Assembly: GCF_947488135.1 (NCBI RefSeq)
Contig: NZ_CANKYW010000004.1
Location: 248,001-312,000, forward strand
Direction of reading: 5' to 3'
Origin: an uncultured Marivita sp.
GTDB taxonomy: Bacteria > Pseudomonadota > Alphaproteobacteria > Rhodobacterales > Rhodobacteraceae
DNA: 64,000 bases
Shown here: piece after piece, positions 29,852 through 38,154 of the stretch
Numbering within the stretch: position 1 is the stretch's first letter
How the letters are laid out: the number at the start of each line of letters is the position of its first letter
The notes under the pieces: generated by a model
What the model was told of the DNA's origin: nothing
What the model saw: only the letters and a program-made list of their open reading frames with translations
The model's database searches: none
Made by a program: the position numbers and the translations under genes

Positions 29852-30183
29852 GTTGGCCTCCTGTGGCTTGGTTGATGCCTCAACGCTGGCACGCTTAAAT
29901 TGAATTTGAGAAGAAGAATTATCGTTTAACGTGTTATCTGCCGCGTTATCCACATGAAGACACACCCATAGGTTGATACGGCTGCGCAACTCCTCGAGTT
30001 ATTAACAGAAAGCATTTTTCTGGGGATAACTCTTGGCGGCCTCGCTTCTGGCTTTGCCGTTGGCTGCCCCACCTGCCCTTGCGTCAGGTTTATCGCCCGG
30101 AATCCGGCTTTTCGATTCGTCGCAAACCGGCTTGTACGGTCGCGCCCTTCTTGGGATAGAGGTGCCACACCCGGAGGACGCAC
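29852..30183. other. Divergent intergenic region, repeat operon / xthA
   Basis: 332 nt between divergent starts, locally AT-richer (TTAAATTGAATTTGAGAAG near 29895) than the window. It must contain promoters for the FTSGL operon and xthA. I see no clear operator; a near-palindrome AACTCCTCGAGTT lies at 29989-30001. No convincing small gene. Confidence 0.4.
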
Positions 30184-30966
30184 ATGAAAATCGCCACGTT
30201 CAACATCAACGGAATCAAGGCCCGCCTGCCCGCCCTGACAGATTGGCTGACCGAAAGCGCGCCTGACGTGGCGGTGTTGCAGGAAATCAAATCGGTCGAT
30301 GAGACTTTTCCTCGCGAGGCGCTGGAAGACCTTGGCTACACGGTCGAGACCCACGGGCAAAAAGGCTTCAACGGTGTGGCGATCCTGTCCAAGTTGCCGC
30401 TAGAAGATGTCACGCGTGGGTTGCCCGGCGATGACGAGGACGAACAGGCGCGCTGGATCGAGGCTTCGGTGATCGGTGACACCGAGGCGGTCCGTATCTG
30501 CGGTCTGTACCTGCCCAATGGCAACCCGGCGCCGGGGCCGAAATATGACTACAAGCTTGACTGGATGAAACGTCTTGAGGCGCGCGCACGCGATTTGCTG
30601 GCGGCCGAGATGCCCGCGCTGATGGCGGGCGATTACAATATCATTCCGCAGACCGAAGATGCCGCCAAGCCGGAACAATGGACCGACGACGCTCTTTTCC
30701 GTCCCGAGTCGCGCGCGGCCTTTCGCCGGGTCCTCAATCTCGGGTTCACCGAGGCATTCCGGGCCTGCACCCAAGGCGGCGGGCATTATTCCTTCTGGGA
30801 TTACCAGGCCGGCGCCTGGGAGAGGAACAACGGGATCCGCATCGATCACTTCCTCCTCACGCCCGCCTGCGCCGATCTGTTGACGGAATGCTGGATCGAA
30901 AGCGAACTGCGCGGGCGGGACAAACCGTCGGATCATGTTCCGGTCTGGGTGTCCCTGACCGCGTAA
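30184..30966 (+). CDS. xthA: Exodeoxyribonuclease III
   Basis: AP endonuclease/3'-exonuclease of base excision repair, 260 aa. Seen: MKIATFNINGIKARL, LQEIKSVDETFP with the metal-binding Glu, GLYLPNGNP, AGDYNIIP with catalytic Asp-Asn, GIRIDHFLLTP and the final SDHVPVW with the catalytic Asp-His. First of a possible xthA-bolA-grxD run, with 75 nt before bolA. Confidence 0.95.
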   Translation: MKIATFNINGIKARLPALTDWLTESAPDVAVLQEIKSVDETFPREALEDLGYTVETHGQKGFNGVAILSKLPLEDVTRGLPGDDEDEQARWIEASVIGDTEAVRICGLYLPNGNPAPGPKYDYKLDWMKRLEARARDLLAAEMPALMAGDYNIIPQTEDAAKPEQWTDDALFRPESRAAFRRVLNLGFTEAFRACTQGGGHYSFWDYQAGAWERNNGIRIDHFLLTPACADLLTECWIESELRGRDKPSDHVPVWVSLTA

Positions 30967-31041
30967 GCACCAGCACCGCCTTGCGGAATGCCGACCCCCG
31001 GCATACATCTTTTCCAACGTCCACAACCGGAGTGCAGCACC

Positions 31042-31284
31042 ATGGCCATGCAAGCGCAGGAAATCGAAGAGTTGATCCGCGCGGAGTTTCCGAATGCCAA
31101 GATCACCATCACCGATCTTGCGGGAGACGGGAACCATTATGCAGCCGAGGTGATCGACGAAAGCTTCAAGGGCAAGAACCGCGTCCAGCAGCAGCGCGCC
31201 GTCTATGCCGCGCTCAAGGGCAAGATGGACGGCTCACAAGGCGAGCTGCACGCGCTGGCGCTGACAACGAAAGCGCCCGAGTGA
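31042..31284 (+). CDS. BolA family protein
   Basis: 80-aa BolA/IbaG-type protein that partners monothiol glutaredoxins in Fe-S handling. Motifs: EIEELIRAEFPNAKITITDL, the conserved GDGNHYAAEVIDESFKG with the candidate ligand His, and QRAVYAALKGKM. ATG 31042 (GGAG 9 nt upstream) or ATG 31048 are both plausible. grxD lies 245 nt downstream with two microprotein genes in between, each overlapping its neighbour. Confidence 0.9.
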   Translation: MAMQAQEIEELIRAEFPNAKITITDLAGDGNHYAAEVIDESFKGKNRVQQQRAVYAALKGKMDGSQGELHALALTTKAPE

Positions 31285-31403
31285 TGCCTACGCGGCTCTG
31301 GAATATCGCGATGATCCTGTTGATCGGGCCGCTGGCCTATTTCGTGTGGCGGACGCCACAGCCGGACCAGGCTGGCAATGGCTCGTACCAGGGCCGGACA
31401 TGA
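31284..31403 (+). CDS. 39-aa membrane microprotein
   Basis: Starts at ATG 31284, which overlaps the bolA stop by one base (TGATG), and ends overlapping the next microprotein by 4 nt (ATGA). Sequence MPTRLWNIAMILLIGPLAYF, then VWRTPQPDQ and a short hydrophilic tail: one transmembrane helix with the N-terminus probably inside. No family known to me. Support is the chain of overlaps and the clean amphipathic pattern, not homology. Confidence 0.5.
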   Translation: MPTRLWNIAMILLIGPLAYFVWRTPQPDQAGNGSYQGRT

Positions 31404-31537
31404 TCGCTTTTCTTTCAAACACCTGGCCGATGTTTGCCGCCATCGGCCTTGTCACACTGATAACTGTCGGCGCAACGATGCCGTATATCCGCAAGGATCG
31501 GAAACGCCGCGAAGAGATGGAGCAAGACAATGACTGA
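31400..31537 (+). CDS. 45-aa membrane microprotein
   Basis: Starts at ATG 31400, coupled to the preceding stop, and its stop overlaps the grxD start by 8 nt. Sequence [32 protein letters not shown], then a charged tail [13 protein letters not shown]. One transmembrane helix and a cytoplasmic basic-acidic tail. Unknown function; tight coupling to bolA and grxD suggests a shared mRNA rather than a shared role. Confidence 0.6.
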   Translation: MIAFLSNTWPMFAAIGLVTLITVGATMPYIRKDRKRREEMEQDND

Positions 31538-31892
31538 CGCAAAACAGAAAATCGACGAAACGGTGAAAGCCAATGACGTGGTGCTCTATATGAAGGGCAC
31601 AAAGTCCATGCCGCAATGCGGGTTCTCGAGCAAGGTCGCTGGCGTATTGAACTATATGGGCGTGGACTACGCGGACGTGAACGTGCTGGCCGATGAGACG
31701 ATCCGCCAGGGGATCAAGGAATACTCCGACTGGCCGACCATTCCGCAGCTTTACGTGAAGGGTGAATTCGTCGGCGGGTGCGACATCATCACCGAGATGA
31801 CCCTGTCGGGAGAGTTGGACCAGCTGTTCGACGAAAACGGCGTGAGCTACGACAAGGACGCGGCGGAGAAGATCCGCGAGGCCAACGCGTAA
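31530..31892 (+). CDS. grxD: Monothiol glutaredoxin Grx4 type
   Basis: CGFS glutaredoxin (120 aa) that binds a [2Fe-2S] cluster with glutathione and works with BolA proteins. Active site [11 protein letters not shown]-binding [20 protein letters not shown]. Same operon as bolA. Confidence 0.95.
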   Translation: MTDAKQKIDETVKANDVVLYMKGTKSMPQCGFSSKVAGVLNYMGVDYADVNVLADETIRQGIKEYSDWPTIPQLYVKGEFVGGCDIITEMTLSGELDQLFDENGVSYDKDAAEKIREANA

Positions 31893-31914
31893 CATCGCCT
31901 TCTCGACCTAAATA

Positions 31915-31942
31915 AAAACGGCGCCTCTTGGGGCGCCGTTTT
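31915..31942. terminator. Bidirectional terminator between grxD and zapA
   Basis: Eleven-bp stem AAAACGGCGCC/GGCGCCGTTTT with a 6-nt loop. T-run on both strands, matching the convergent arrangement of grxD and zapA. Confidence 0.9.
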
Positions 31943-31967
31943 GCGTTCGGATTCGGGTTCGGGTGCC

Positions 31968-32360
31968 CTACCCCGCCTTTTCCTCGACGTCGCGGGCAAG
32001 CGCCTCGGCACGGGCCGCGATCTCCTGAAGCGACTCCGTCACATCCGTGGGCACGACAGGCACCTCGATCCGTTCGGGTTGCGGCGGCGGGGCCTCCTTG
32101 AGCGCGCGCAACTCGGACAGGTATCCGGCGGCGCGGTCTTCGGTTTCGCGCAGTTTGTCTTCAAGCCCGGCTGTCTTGTCGGCCAGCATCAACCCCGCCA
32201 TCAAAAGCATCCGCGCCTCGGGAATGCGGCCCACTTGTTGGGCCAGAACCTGTGCTTCGGTGTCCAGCATCCGCGCCGCGGAGTGGAGGTATTGTTCTTC
32301 GCCTTCCTGGCACGCGACATCAAAGGTGCGACCGCCGATTGTGATTTCGACTTCGGGCAT
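31968..32360 (-). CDS. zapA: Cell division protein ZapA
   Basis: FtsZ-bundling protein, 130 aa. N-terminal EITIGGRTFDVACQEGEEQYL and the helix HSAARMLDTEA are family features; the C-terminal coiled coil continues to the end with a Pro-rich break (APPPQPERIEVPVVP). The start overlaps the stop of the upstream coiled-coil gene by one base. Confidence 0.88.
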   Translation of the reverse strand: MPEVEITIGGRTFDVACQEGEEQYLHSAARMLDTEAQVLAQQVGRIPEARMLLMAGLMLADKTAGLEDKLRETEDRAAGYLSELRALKEAPPPQPERIEVPVVPTDVTESLQEIAARAEALARDVEEKAG

Positions 32361-32893
32361 CAGTTCGCCTCCTCGGGTTGCGCAGCCGTTTCCAGCAGCG
32401 GGGCCAGCGACGCGATGATCGCCTGGGTCTCGGCAGCCTCGACGGCGCGTGCGGCGCGCAGGCCTTCGAGTTCCGCAAGCATCGCCTTGTTGATCAGGTG
32501 CGGCTCTCCGACATTCTCCTGCAAGGCCGCACGCAGTTCTGCGTTGGTGGCGCGAAGCATCTCGTTGGATTTCCGCAAGCGTTGCATTTCGAGATCGAGC
32601 GCGGCCACATCGACGGTCGGCGCTGCCGGGGCCGATGCCGCCGCCTGCGCGGCCTCCAGTTCCTGTCGGTGGGTCTCATGCAGCTTGCGGACCCGCTCTT
32701 CCAATTGCGCATTGGCAAGCTTTTCCTCCTCAAGCGCCTCTTTGACCCGGGCGAGTTCTTCCGGGTCGACCTCTGGCTGGGATGCCGGAGCCGGGGCCGC
32801 CGACGCGGCGCGCTCCTCGATCCGGGCGACGCCCTGGGCCACCCGGTCCAATGCCGCCGTGATGCGATGTTGTAACTCGTCAATTTGGGTCAT
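32360..32893 (-). CDS. Coiled-coil protein upstream of zapA
   Basis: 177-aa protein, acidic and almost entirely helical. Heptad-rich blocks run from about 48-85 (EELARVKEALEEEKLANAQL) and 100-145 (ALDLEMQRLRKSNEMLRATN), separated by an Ala/Pro linker. No signal peptide. Coupling to zapA by one-base overlap suggests a division-related role, as with ZapB-like coiled-coil proteins, but this is inference. ATG 32893 begins MTQIDELQHR; the longer frame is not supported. Confidence 0.7.
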   Translation of the reverse strand: MTQIDELQHRITAALDRVAQGVARIEERAASAAPAPASQPEVDPEELARVKEALEEEKLANAQLEERVRKLHETHRQELEAAQAAASAPAAPTVDVAALDLEMQRLRKSNEMLRATNAELRAALQENVGEPHLINKAMLAELEGLRAARAVEAAETQAIIASLAPLLETAAQPEEAN

Positions 32894-33129
32894 TTGCCTG
32901 ATCCCCGTTTGTTGTACGCCCGACCTCGAACACAGATCACCAAAGGCATTTTTCCGTGCTCCCGAAACGAATCGCTCCGTCCTCTTAATGTGAAAGTTTA
33001 ACAATCCGCGTCTGAAAATGCGCCCCCTTATCTACATCCGGCAGAGGCGTGCCGCTTGAACTCTGCCGTGACACTGGTATGAGCGCCCTCAAAGACCCCT
33101 TTGCCCCCATGACAAGGACGAGACGGCCC

Positions 33130-35175
33130 GTGGATATCGAGACCCTCAAAGCCCAGAACCCCGACCATTGGAACAAGGCGGCGGCGATCCGCGCGTTGAC
33201 GCTGGATGCCGTGGCGGCTGCGAATTCCGGCCATTCAGGCATGCCCATCGGCATGGCGGATGTGGCCACCGTGCTTTACGAAAAACATCTCAAATTCGAC
33301 GCCGCGCATCCAGATTGGCACGACCGCGACCGGTTCATCCTGTCAGCCGGTCACGGGTCGATGCTCCTTTATTCGCTGCTCTACCTTGTCGGCGATCCCG
33401 AAATCACGCTGGAAGAGATCAAGAACTTCCGCCAGTGGGGCGCAAAGACGGCGGGCCACCCCGAGAACTTCCTGGCTCAGGCGATTGAAACCACCACCGG
33501 TCCGCTGGGCCAGGGCATCGCCAATTCGGTCGGTTTCGCCATGGCGGAAGAAGCGCTGCGGGCTCGGTTCGGCAAGAAGCTGGTCGATCATCACACCTAC
33601 GTCATCGCCGGGGACGGCTGTCTGATGGAAGGCGTCAGCCACGAGGCCATCGGCATCGCCGGGCGTCAGGAACTGTCGCGGCTGATCGTCTTCTGGGACA
33701 ACAACAACATCACCATCGACGGCGCCGTTGAGTTGTCGGACCGTACTGACCAGATCGGTCGCTTCACCGCTGCGGGCTGGCATGTGCAGGAAATCGACGG
33801 GCACAATCCCGAAGAGATCGACGCCGCCATCACCGCCGCCAAGAAGGACAAGCGCCCGTCGATGATCGCGTGCAAGACGCATATCGCTCTGGGCCACGCG
33901 GCGCAGGACACCTCGAAAGGCCACGGCGCGCTGACAAATGCCGATCAGAATGCCGAGGCAAAGGCCGTCTGGGGCTGGACCACCGGCCCGTTCGAAGTGC
34001 CGTCCGAGATCAAATCCGCCTGGGAAGAGATCGGCCGTCGCGGCGCGTCTGAGCGTGAAGCGTGGGAGGCCCGCCTGTCTGAAATGTCGGCGTCCCGCCA
34101 GATCGAATTCGCCCGCACAATGGCCGGCGACGCGCCGAAGAAGCTGTCCTCGACCATCAAGGCCCTGAAAAAGCAAATCAGCGAAACCGCGCCCAAGGTT
34201 GCGACGCGGAAAAGCTCGGAAATGGTGCTCGAAGTGGTCAACCCGATCCTGCCGGAAACCATCGGCGGATCGGCGGACCTGACCGGATCGAACAACACCA
34301 AGACCGGCGATCTCGGCGTGTTCGACGTGGACAACCGCAAGGGCCGTTACGTCTACTGGGGCATCCGCGAACACGGCATGGCGTCGGCGATGAATGGCAT
34401 GGCGCTGCATGGCGGCATCCGGCCCTATGGCGGCACGTTCATGTGCTTCACCGACTATGCCCGCCCCGCGATGCGCCTGTCGGCCCTGATGAAAGTGCCG
34501 ACGGTCTACGTCATGACGCACGACTCCATCGGTCTGGGCGAAGACGGCCCGACGCACCAACCGGTCGAGCATCTCGCGATCAGCCGTGCCACGCCGAACA
34601 CGCTGGTGTTCCGCCCTGCCGACACGGTGGAAACCGCCGAAGCCTGGGAGATCGCGTTCACCCAGACCAAGACGCCGTCGGTGCTGTCTCTGACACGTCA
34701 GAACCTGTCGACGGTGCGGACCGAGCACAAGAACAAGAACATGGTTGCGCAAGGGGCCTATGTTCTGGCCGATGCCGAAGGCAAACGTCAGGCGATCCTG
34801 ATGGCGACCGGCTCGGAAGTCGAGATCGCAATGGCCGCGCGTGAGATGCTGCACAAGGACGGGATCGGCACGCGCGTCGTGTCCATGCCGTGCTGGGAGC
34901 TATTCGAAGAGCAGGACGAGAAGTACCGCAGGCGCGTTTTACCGGGTGGCCCGGTGCGTGTCGCGGTCGAAGCCGGTATCCGCTTCGGGTGGGATCGGTG
35001 GCTCTTTGGTGAACGCGGCAAGCGCGAGAAGTCGGGTTTTGTCGGGATGCACGGTTTCGGGGCCTCTGCTCCTGCGGAAACGCTTTACGAGCAGTTCGGC
35101 ATCACTGCCGACGCCGTGGCCCAGAAAGTGCGCGATCTGGTCGAAGGCCGCTGGCAGGCCGATCCGCGGACCTGA
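33130..35175 (+). CDS. tkt: Transketolase
   Basis: Thiamine-diphosphate enzyme moving two-carbon units in the pentose phosphate pathway. Domains: N-terminal TPP-binding with [14 protein letters not shown] and [10 protein letters not shown]; middle Pyr domain with [20 protein letters not shown] and [16 protein letters not shown]-terminal domain ending near residue 681. GTG 33130 ([14 protein letters not shown]) fits the family start, with AAGGA 11 nt upstream; ATG 33109 is the alternative. A GAPDH gene lies about 1.7 kb downstream. Confidence 0.95.
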   Translation: MDIETLKAQNPDHWNKAAAIRALTLDAVAAANSGHSGMPIGMADVATVLYEKHLKFDAAHPDWHDRDRFILSAGHGSMLLYSLLYLVGDPEITLEEIKNFRQWGAKTAGHPENFLAQAIETTTGPLGQGIANSVGFAMAEEALRARFGKKLVDHHTYVIAGDGCLMEGVSHEAIGIAGRQELSRLIVFWDNNNITIDGAVELSDRTDQIGRFTAAGWHVQEIDGHNPEEIDAAITAAKKDKRPSMIACKTHIALGHAAQDTSKGHGALTNADQNAEAKAVWGWTTGPFEVPSEIKSAWEEIGRRGASEREAWEARLSEMSASRQIEFARTMAGDAPKKLSSTIKALKKQISETAPKVATRKSSEMVLEVVNPILPETIGGSADLTGSNNTKTGDLGVFDVDNRKGRYVYWGIREHGMASAMNGMALHGGIRPYGGTFMCFTDYARPAMRLSALMKVPTVYVMTHDSIGLGEDGPTHQPVEHLAISRATPNTLVFRPADTVETAEAWEIAFTQTKTPSVLSLTRQNLSTVRTEHKNKNMVAQGAYVLADAEGKRQAILMATGSEVEIAMAAREMLHKDGIGTRVVSMPCWELFEEQDEKYRRRVLPGGPVRVAVEAGIRFGWDRWLFGERGKREKSGFVGMHGFGASAPAETLYEQFGITADAVAQKVRDLVEGRWQADPRT

Positions 35176-35184
35176 GGGTTTCGG

Positions 35185-35208
35185 CGGCCCGGTGCCAACG
35201 CCGGGCCG
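35185..35208 (+). terminator. GC-rich hairpin after tkt
   Basis: Eight-bp stem CGGCCCGG/CCGGGCCG with an 8-nt loop, 10 nt after the tkt stop. No T-run follows, so termination strength is uncertain. It is the first of five hairpins in this gap. Confidence 0.5.
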
Positions 35209-35215
35209 TCGGTTA

Positions 35216-35330
35216 GCGATGCATTGATGCATCGCATGAACGCGTTGACGCGTTCAGCTGCGCGACACCTACAGACAGTTCCCGACGCCTCGCTGCGATA
35301 ACGCAGCGATGAAACGCGTTAACGCGTTTC
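35216..35330. repeat. Array of four 20-nt hairpins with identical geometry
   Basis: Four inverted repeats, each 8-bp stem, 4-nt centre, 8-bp stem: 35216-35235 (GCGATGCA, centre TTGA), 35237-35256 (TGAACGCG, TTGA), 35290-35309 (TCGCTGCG, ATAA), 35311-35330 (GAAACGCG, TTAA; a perfect 20-bp palindrome). They come as two pairs, the members of each pair separated by one base, with 33 nt between the pairs. Stem sequences differ while geometry is kept. They lie between the tkt stop and the stop of the next, opposite-strand gene. Confidence 0.85.
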
Positions 35331-35350
35331 GATAGCACGATCCGATTGAC

Positions 35351-35647
35351 TCATATACGAGGTCGCGCGTCCGATACGCCCCCCGGCCATGCACGCTGTG
35401 ACAACTTCGGCGGATCGCGCTGCACCACAAGCCGCACGGGATCGCGGTTGCAGAACACCACCAACTGATCGCCGTTTTCGACCAGGGTGAAGCCACGCCT
35501 TTGCACCTCGTGCAGAAAGGCGTCGCGTCCGGCGTAGCGTTCGACATCGCGGGCCGCGCGATGGATCACACCACCCCGACCCACTGCCTTGGCGGAGAAC
35601 ACGTTGCGGATCCAGTTTTCGGATTCGAGATATGAGGGCATCGTCAT
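35351..35647 (-). CDS. Conserved 98-aa protein of unknown function
   Basis: Soluble alpha/beta protein: SENWIRNVFSAKAVGRGGVI, then RDVERYAGRDAFLHEVQRRG and ENGDQLVVFCNRDPVRLV. I recall close relatives in Rhodobacteraceae, sometimes annotated, probably wrongly, as phosphoribosylanthranilate isomerase; there is no TIM barrel. No strong Shine-Dalgarno is seen before ATG 35647; Met3 is an alternative. A CtrA-type box lies 25 nt upstream, suggesting cell-cycle or CtrA-controlled expression. Confidence 0.65.
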   Translation of the reverse strand: MTMPSYLESENWIRNVFSAKAVGRGGVIHRAARDVERYAGRDAFLHEVQRRGFTLVENGDQLVVFCNRDPVRLVVQRDPPKLSQRAWPGGVSDARPRI

Positions 35648-35671
35648 GCCCCCGGCATAGCGCGAAGAGGG

Positions 35672-35687
35672 TTAAAGCCCGCTTAAC
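35672..35687. promoter_or_regulatory. CtrA-type binding site
   Basis: TTAA-N7-TTAAC, a full match to the alphaproteobacterial CtrA consensus, 25-40 nt upstream of the 98-aa gene on the minus strand. The site lies in the 44-nt gap after the DUF808 gene, so it serves the 98-aa gene. Confidence 0.55.
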
Positions 35688-35691
35688 GCGT

Positions 35692-36648
35692 TTACACCCC
35701 CTTGGGCATTACCGCTGTCCAGACCGGCCCCACGACTTTCACGCCGATGGGGATCAGGATGAGACCCCAGATGAAACCCAGAACGAAGTCGATCGCAGCC
35801 GTGATCGCCCATTCCAGAAAGCCTTGCCCGGCCCCGTAGGCCACCGCGACATCATGGATGGCGTCCTCGGGCCAATGCCATCCCATCTGCGCCACGGAAT
35901 GCACGATGATCGACCCCCCGACCCAGAGCATCGCGGCCGTGCCGACAATCGTCAGCGTCTTGAGCAACCAAGGCATGAACTTGACGATCCCGCGCCCCAA
36001 TGCCCGCGTGACGCCCAGTTTCCCCACCTGGCTGAGCCACAGACCCACGTCATCCATCTTCACGATCACTGCAACGGCGCCGTAGACCGCCACCGTCACC
36101 ATGACCCCGACCAGGGCCAGCGTCGCCCCTTGCATCCAGATATTGCCCGCTTCGATCACCGACAGCGCGATGGTCATGATCTCGGCCGACAGGATGAAGT
36201 CGGTCTTGATGGCGCCCTTGACCTTTTCCTCCTCGAGATGGAGCGGGTCTTCGATGTCATGGCTGCCGTCAGGACCACCTGAATGGTCGTCATGCGGCAT
36301 CAGCATATGGGCGATTTTTTCAGCGCCTTCGAAACACAGATAGCTGCCGCCGAGGATCAGCAAGGGCGGGATCAGCCAGGGCGCGAAACTCGACATAAGA
36401 AGCGCGGCTGGCAACAGAAAGACCAGCTTATTAATCAACGACCCGCGCGCGATCCGCCAGATGATCGGCAGTTCGCGTGCCGGCTCGAACCCGTGCAGAT
36501 ATTTCGGCGTCACCGCCGCGTCATCGATGAGAACGCCCGCCGTCTTGGAGCCGGCCTTGGCTGCGGCCGCGCCGATATCGTCCACCGAGGCCGCCGCCAC
36601 CTTGGCGATACCTGCCACATCGTCGAGAAGGGCCAACAATCCGCTCAT
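35692..36648 (-). CDS. DUF808 (YedI-like) membrane protein
   Basis: Inner-membrane protein of 318 aa. Starts MSGLLALLDDVAGIAKVAAAS, the diagnostic DUF808 N-terminus, followed by VTPKYLHGFEPARELPIIWRIARGSL and several membrane helices. The central loop has HDDHSGGPDGSHD, His/Asp-rich and possibly metal-binding. Function unknown. ATG 36648 is the family start; the frame extends 23 codons further upstream without support. Confidence 0.85.
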   Translation of the reverse strand: MSGLLALLDDVAGIAKVAAASVDDIGAAAAKAGSKTAGVLIDDAAVTPKYLHGFEPARELPIIWRIARGSLINKLVFLLPAALLMSSFAPWLIPPLLILGGSYLCFEGAEKIAHMLMPHDDHSGGPDGSHDIEDPLHLEEEKVKGAIKTDFILSAEIMTIALSVIEAGNIWMQGATLALVGVMVTVAVYGAVAVIVKMDDVGLWLSQVGKLGVTRALGRGIVKFMPWLLKTLTIVGTAAMLWVGGSIIVHSVAQMGWHWPEDAIHDVAVAYGAGQGFLEWAITAAIDFVLGFIWGLILIPIGVKVVGPVWTAVMPKGV

Positions 36649-36911
36649 ACCTGCGCTCCGATCTTTGCTCTGCCCAAGACATAGCCTCCGGAAACGTGGG
36701 CCGCCAGCAGAAGACAACTCGGGAGTCTCGGCGCGCGGAGGAAGGACGATTCCTTATGAGGCGATGGGATGTTACCGCAAACCCACCAAGATCGTTAGCG
36801 CCAACATCCAGATTTTGCGCTAACATGCTGTGAAATCGTGGCTTTTCCACTTTGCGGGTGCAGCATACATCGGTATACCACGCGCAATCGGACTGCGTAG
36901 GAGACACGTTC

Positions 36912-37916
36912 ATGACCGTCACTCTTGGAATCAACGGTTTCGGTCGCATCGGCCGCTGCACCCTGGCGCATATCGCCGAAAGCTCGCGCAATGATGTGCA
37001 AGTGATCAAGATCAACGCCACCGGCCCGATCGAAACCAACGCGCATCTCCTGCGCTACGACAGCGTGCATGGGCGTTTCGGCGGAGACGTGTCGATCAAG
37101 GGCAACACGATGGATTTGGGCCGTGGCCCGATGGAAGTGTTCTCGACCTATGATCCGCAAGAGCTCGACTGGTCCGGCTGCGACGTCGTTCTGGAATGCA
37201 CGGGCAAGTTCAATGACGGCGACAAGGCCGGCGTTCATATGGAGCGCGGCGCGAAATCGGTTCTGATCTCGGCTCCGGCGAAAAACGTTCAGAAAACCAT
37301 CGTCTACGGAGTGAACCACCGGTCGCTGGCGCAGGGCGACACGATGATCTCGAACGGGTCTTGCACGACGAACTGTCTCGCGCCGCTGGCCAAGGTGCTG
37401 GACGAAGCGCTTGGCATCGAGAGCGGCATCATGACCACGATCCACTCCTACACTGGCGACCAGCCGACGCTGGACCGGCGGCACGCCGATCTCTACCGCG
37501 CCCGTGCGGCGGCGATGGCCATGATCCCGACCTCGACAGGTGCCGCAAAGGCATTGGGAGAAGTGCTGCCAAACCTGAAAGGCAAGCTTGACGGGTCTGC
37601 CGTGCGGGTGCCGACGCCGAACGTGTCTGCCGTGGATCTGACCTTCTACGCGGGCAAGGACGTGACCGTGGACGACGTGAACGAGGTCGTGCGCGAAGCC
37701 GCCGCCACCCATATGGGCACCGTTCTGGCCTATGATCCCGAACCCAAGGTCTCCATCGACTTCAACCACACCACGCAATCGTCGATCTTCGCGCCCGACC
37801 AGACCAAGGTCGTGGCCAAGCGCATGGTGCGTGTTCTGGCATGGTACGACAACGAATGGGGCTTCTCGGCCCGGATGGCGGATGTCGCCGGTGCGATGGG
37901 CCGTTTGCTGCACTGA
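36912..37916 (+). CDS. gap: Glyceraldehyde-3-phosphate dehydrogenase, copy 1
   Basis: NAD(P)-dependent glycolytic/gluconeogenic enzyme, 334 aa. [10 protein letters not shown] nucleotide-binding motif, catalytic Cys in [12 protein letters not shown], His in [16 protein letters not shown], and [17 protein letters not shown] lies 9 nt before ATG 36912. A second copy lies at 41219-42220; the two share catalytic motifs but differ in surface segments. Confidence 0.95.
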   Translation: MTVTLGINGFGRIGRCTLAHIAESSRNDVQVIKINATGPIETNAHLLRYDSVHGRFGGDVSIKGNTMDLGRGPMEVFSTYDPQELDWSGCDVVLECTGKFNDGDKAGVHMERGAKSVLISAPAKNVQKTIVYGVNHRSLAQGDTMISNGSCTTNCLAPLAKVLDEALGIESGIMTTIHSYTGDQPTLDRRHADLYRARAAAMAMIPTSTGAAKALGEVLPNLKGKLDGSAVRVPTPNVSAVDLTFYAGKDVTVDDVNEVVREAAATHMGTVLAYDPEPKVSIDFNHTTQSSIFAPDQTKVVAKRMVRVLAWYDNEWGFSARMADVAGAMGRLLH

Positions 37917-37918
37917 AA

Positions 37919-37936
37919 CCGGCGATTGCTCGCCGG
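37919..37936 (+). terminator. Hairpin after the first GAPDH gene
   Basis: Seven-bp stem CCGGCGA/TCGCCGG with a TTGC loop directly after the stop codon. No T-run. The remaining bases to 38154 hold nothing I can assign. Confidence 0.45.
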
Positions 37937-38154
37937 CGCCCTGCTCTGGCAAAATAGCTTACCTGACGCCTTGCACCTCGTGCGAGGCGTTCTGTTTCGT
38001 GCACCTTCCAAAACCTCCGCAGGCCCGCTCTTTCCTTGGCGAGCACCTCAATGTCGCCATTGGCGGATGATGCGGCGTTGCAGCATGGAGAATCGTGAGA
38101 CCCTTCGCTAGCGTCCGAGGACAGTAGCTTTGATGCCGAACAGGAGCGCGCGAC

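Noticed and set aside
32985-33002. Possible CtrA site upstream of tkt
   Set aside because: TTAA and TTAAC are separated by 9 nt, not the required 7.
33049-33129. Longer N-terminus for transketolase
   Set aside because: The extra 27 residues do not resemble the family, and GTG 33130 gives the usual N-terminus.
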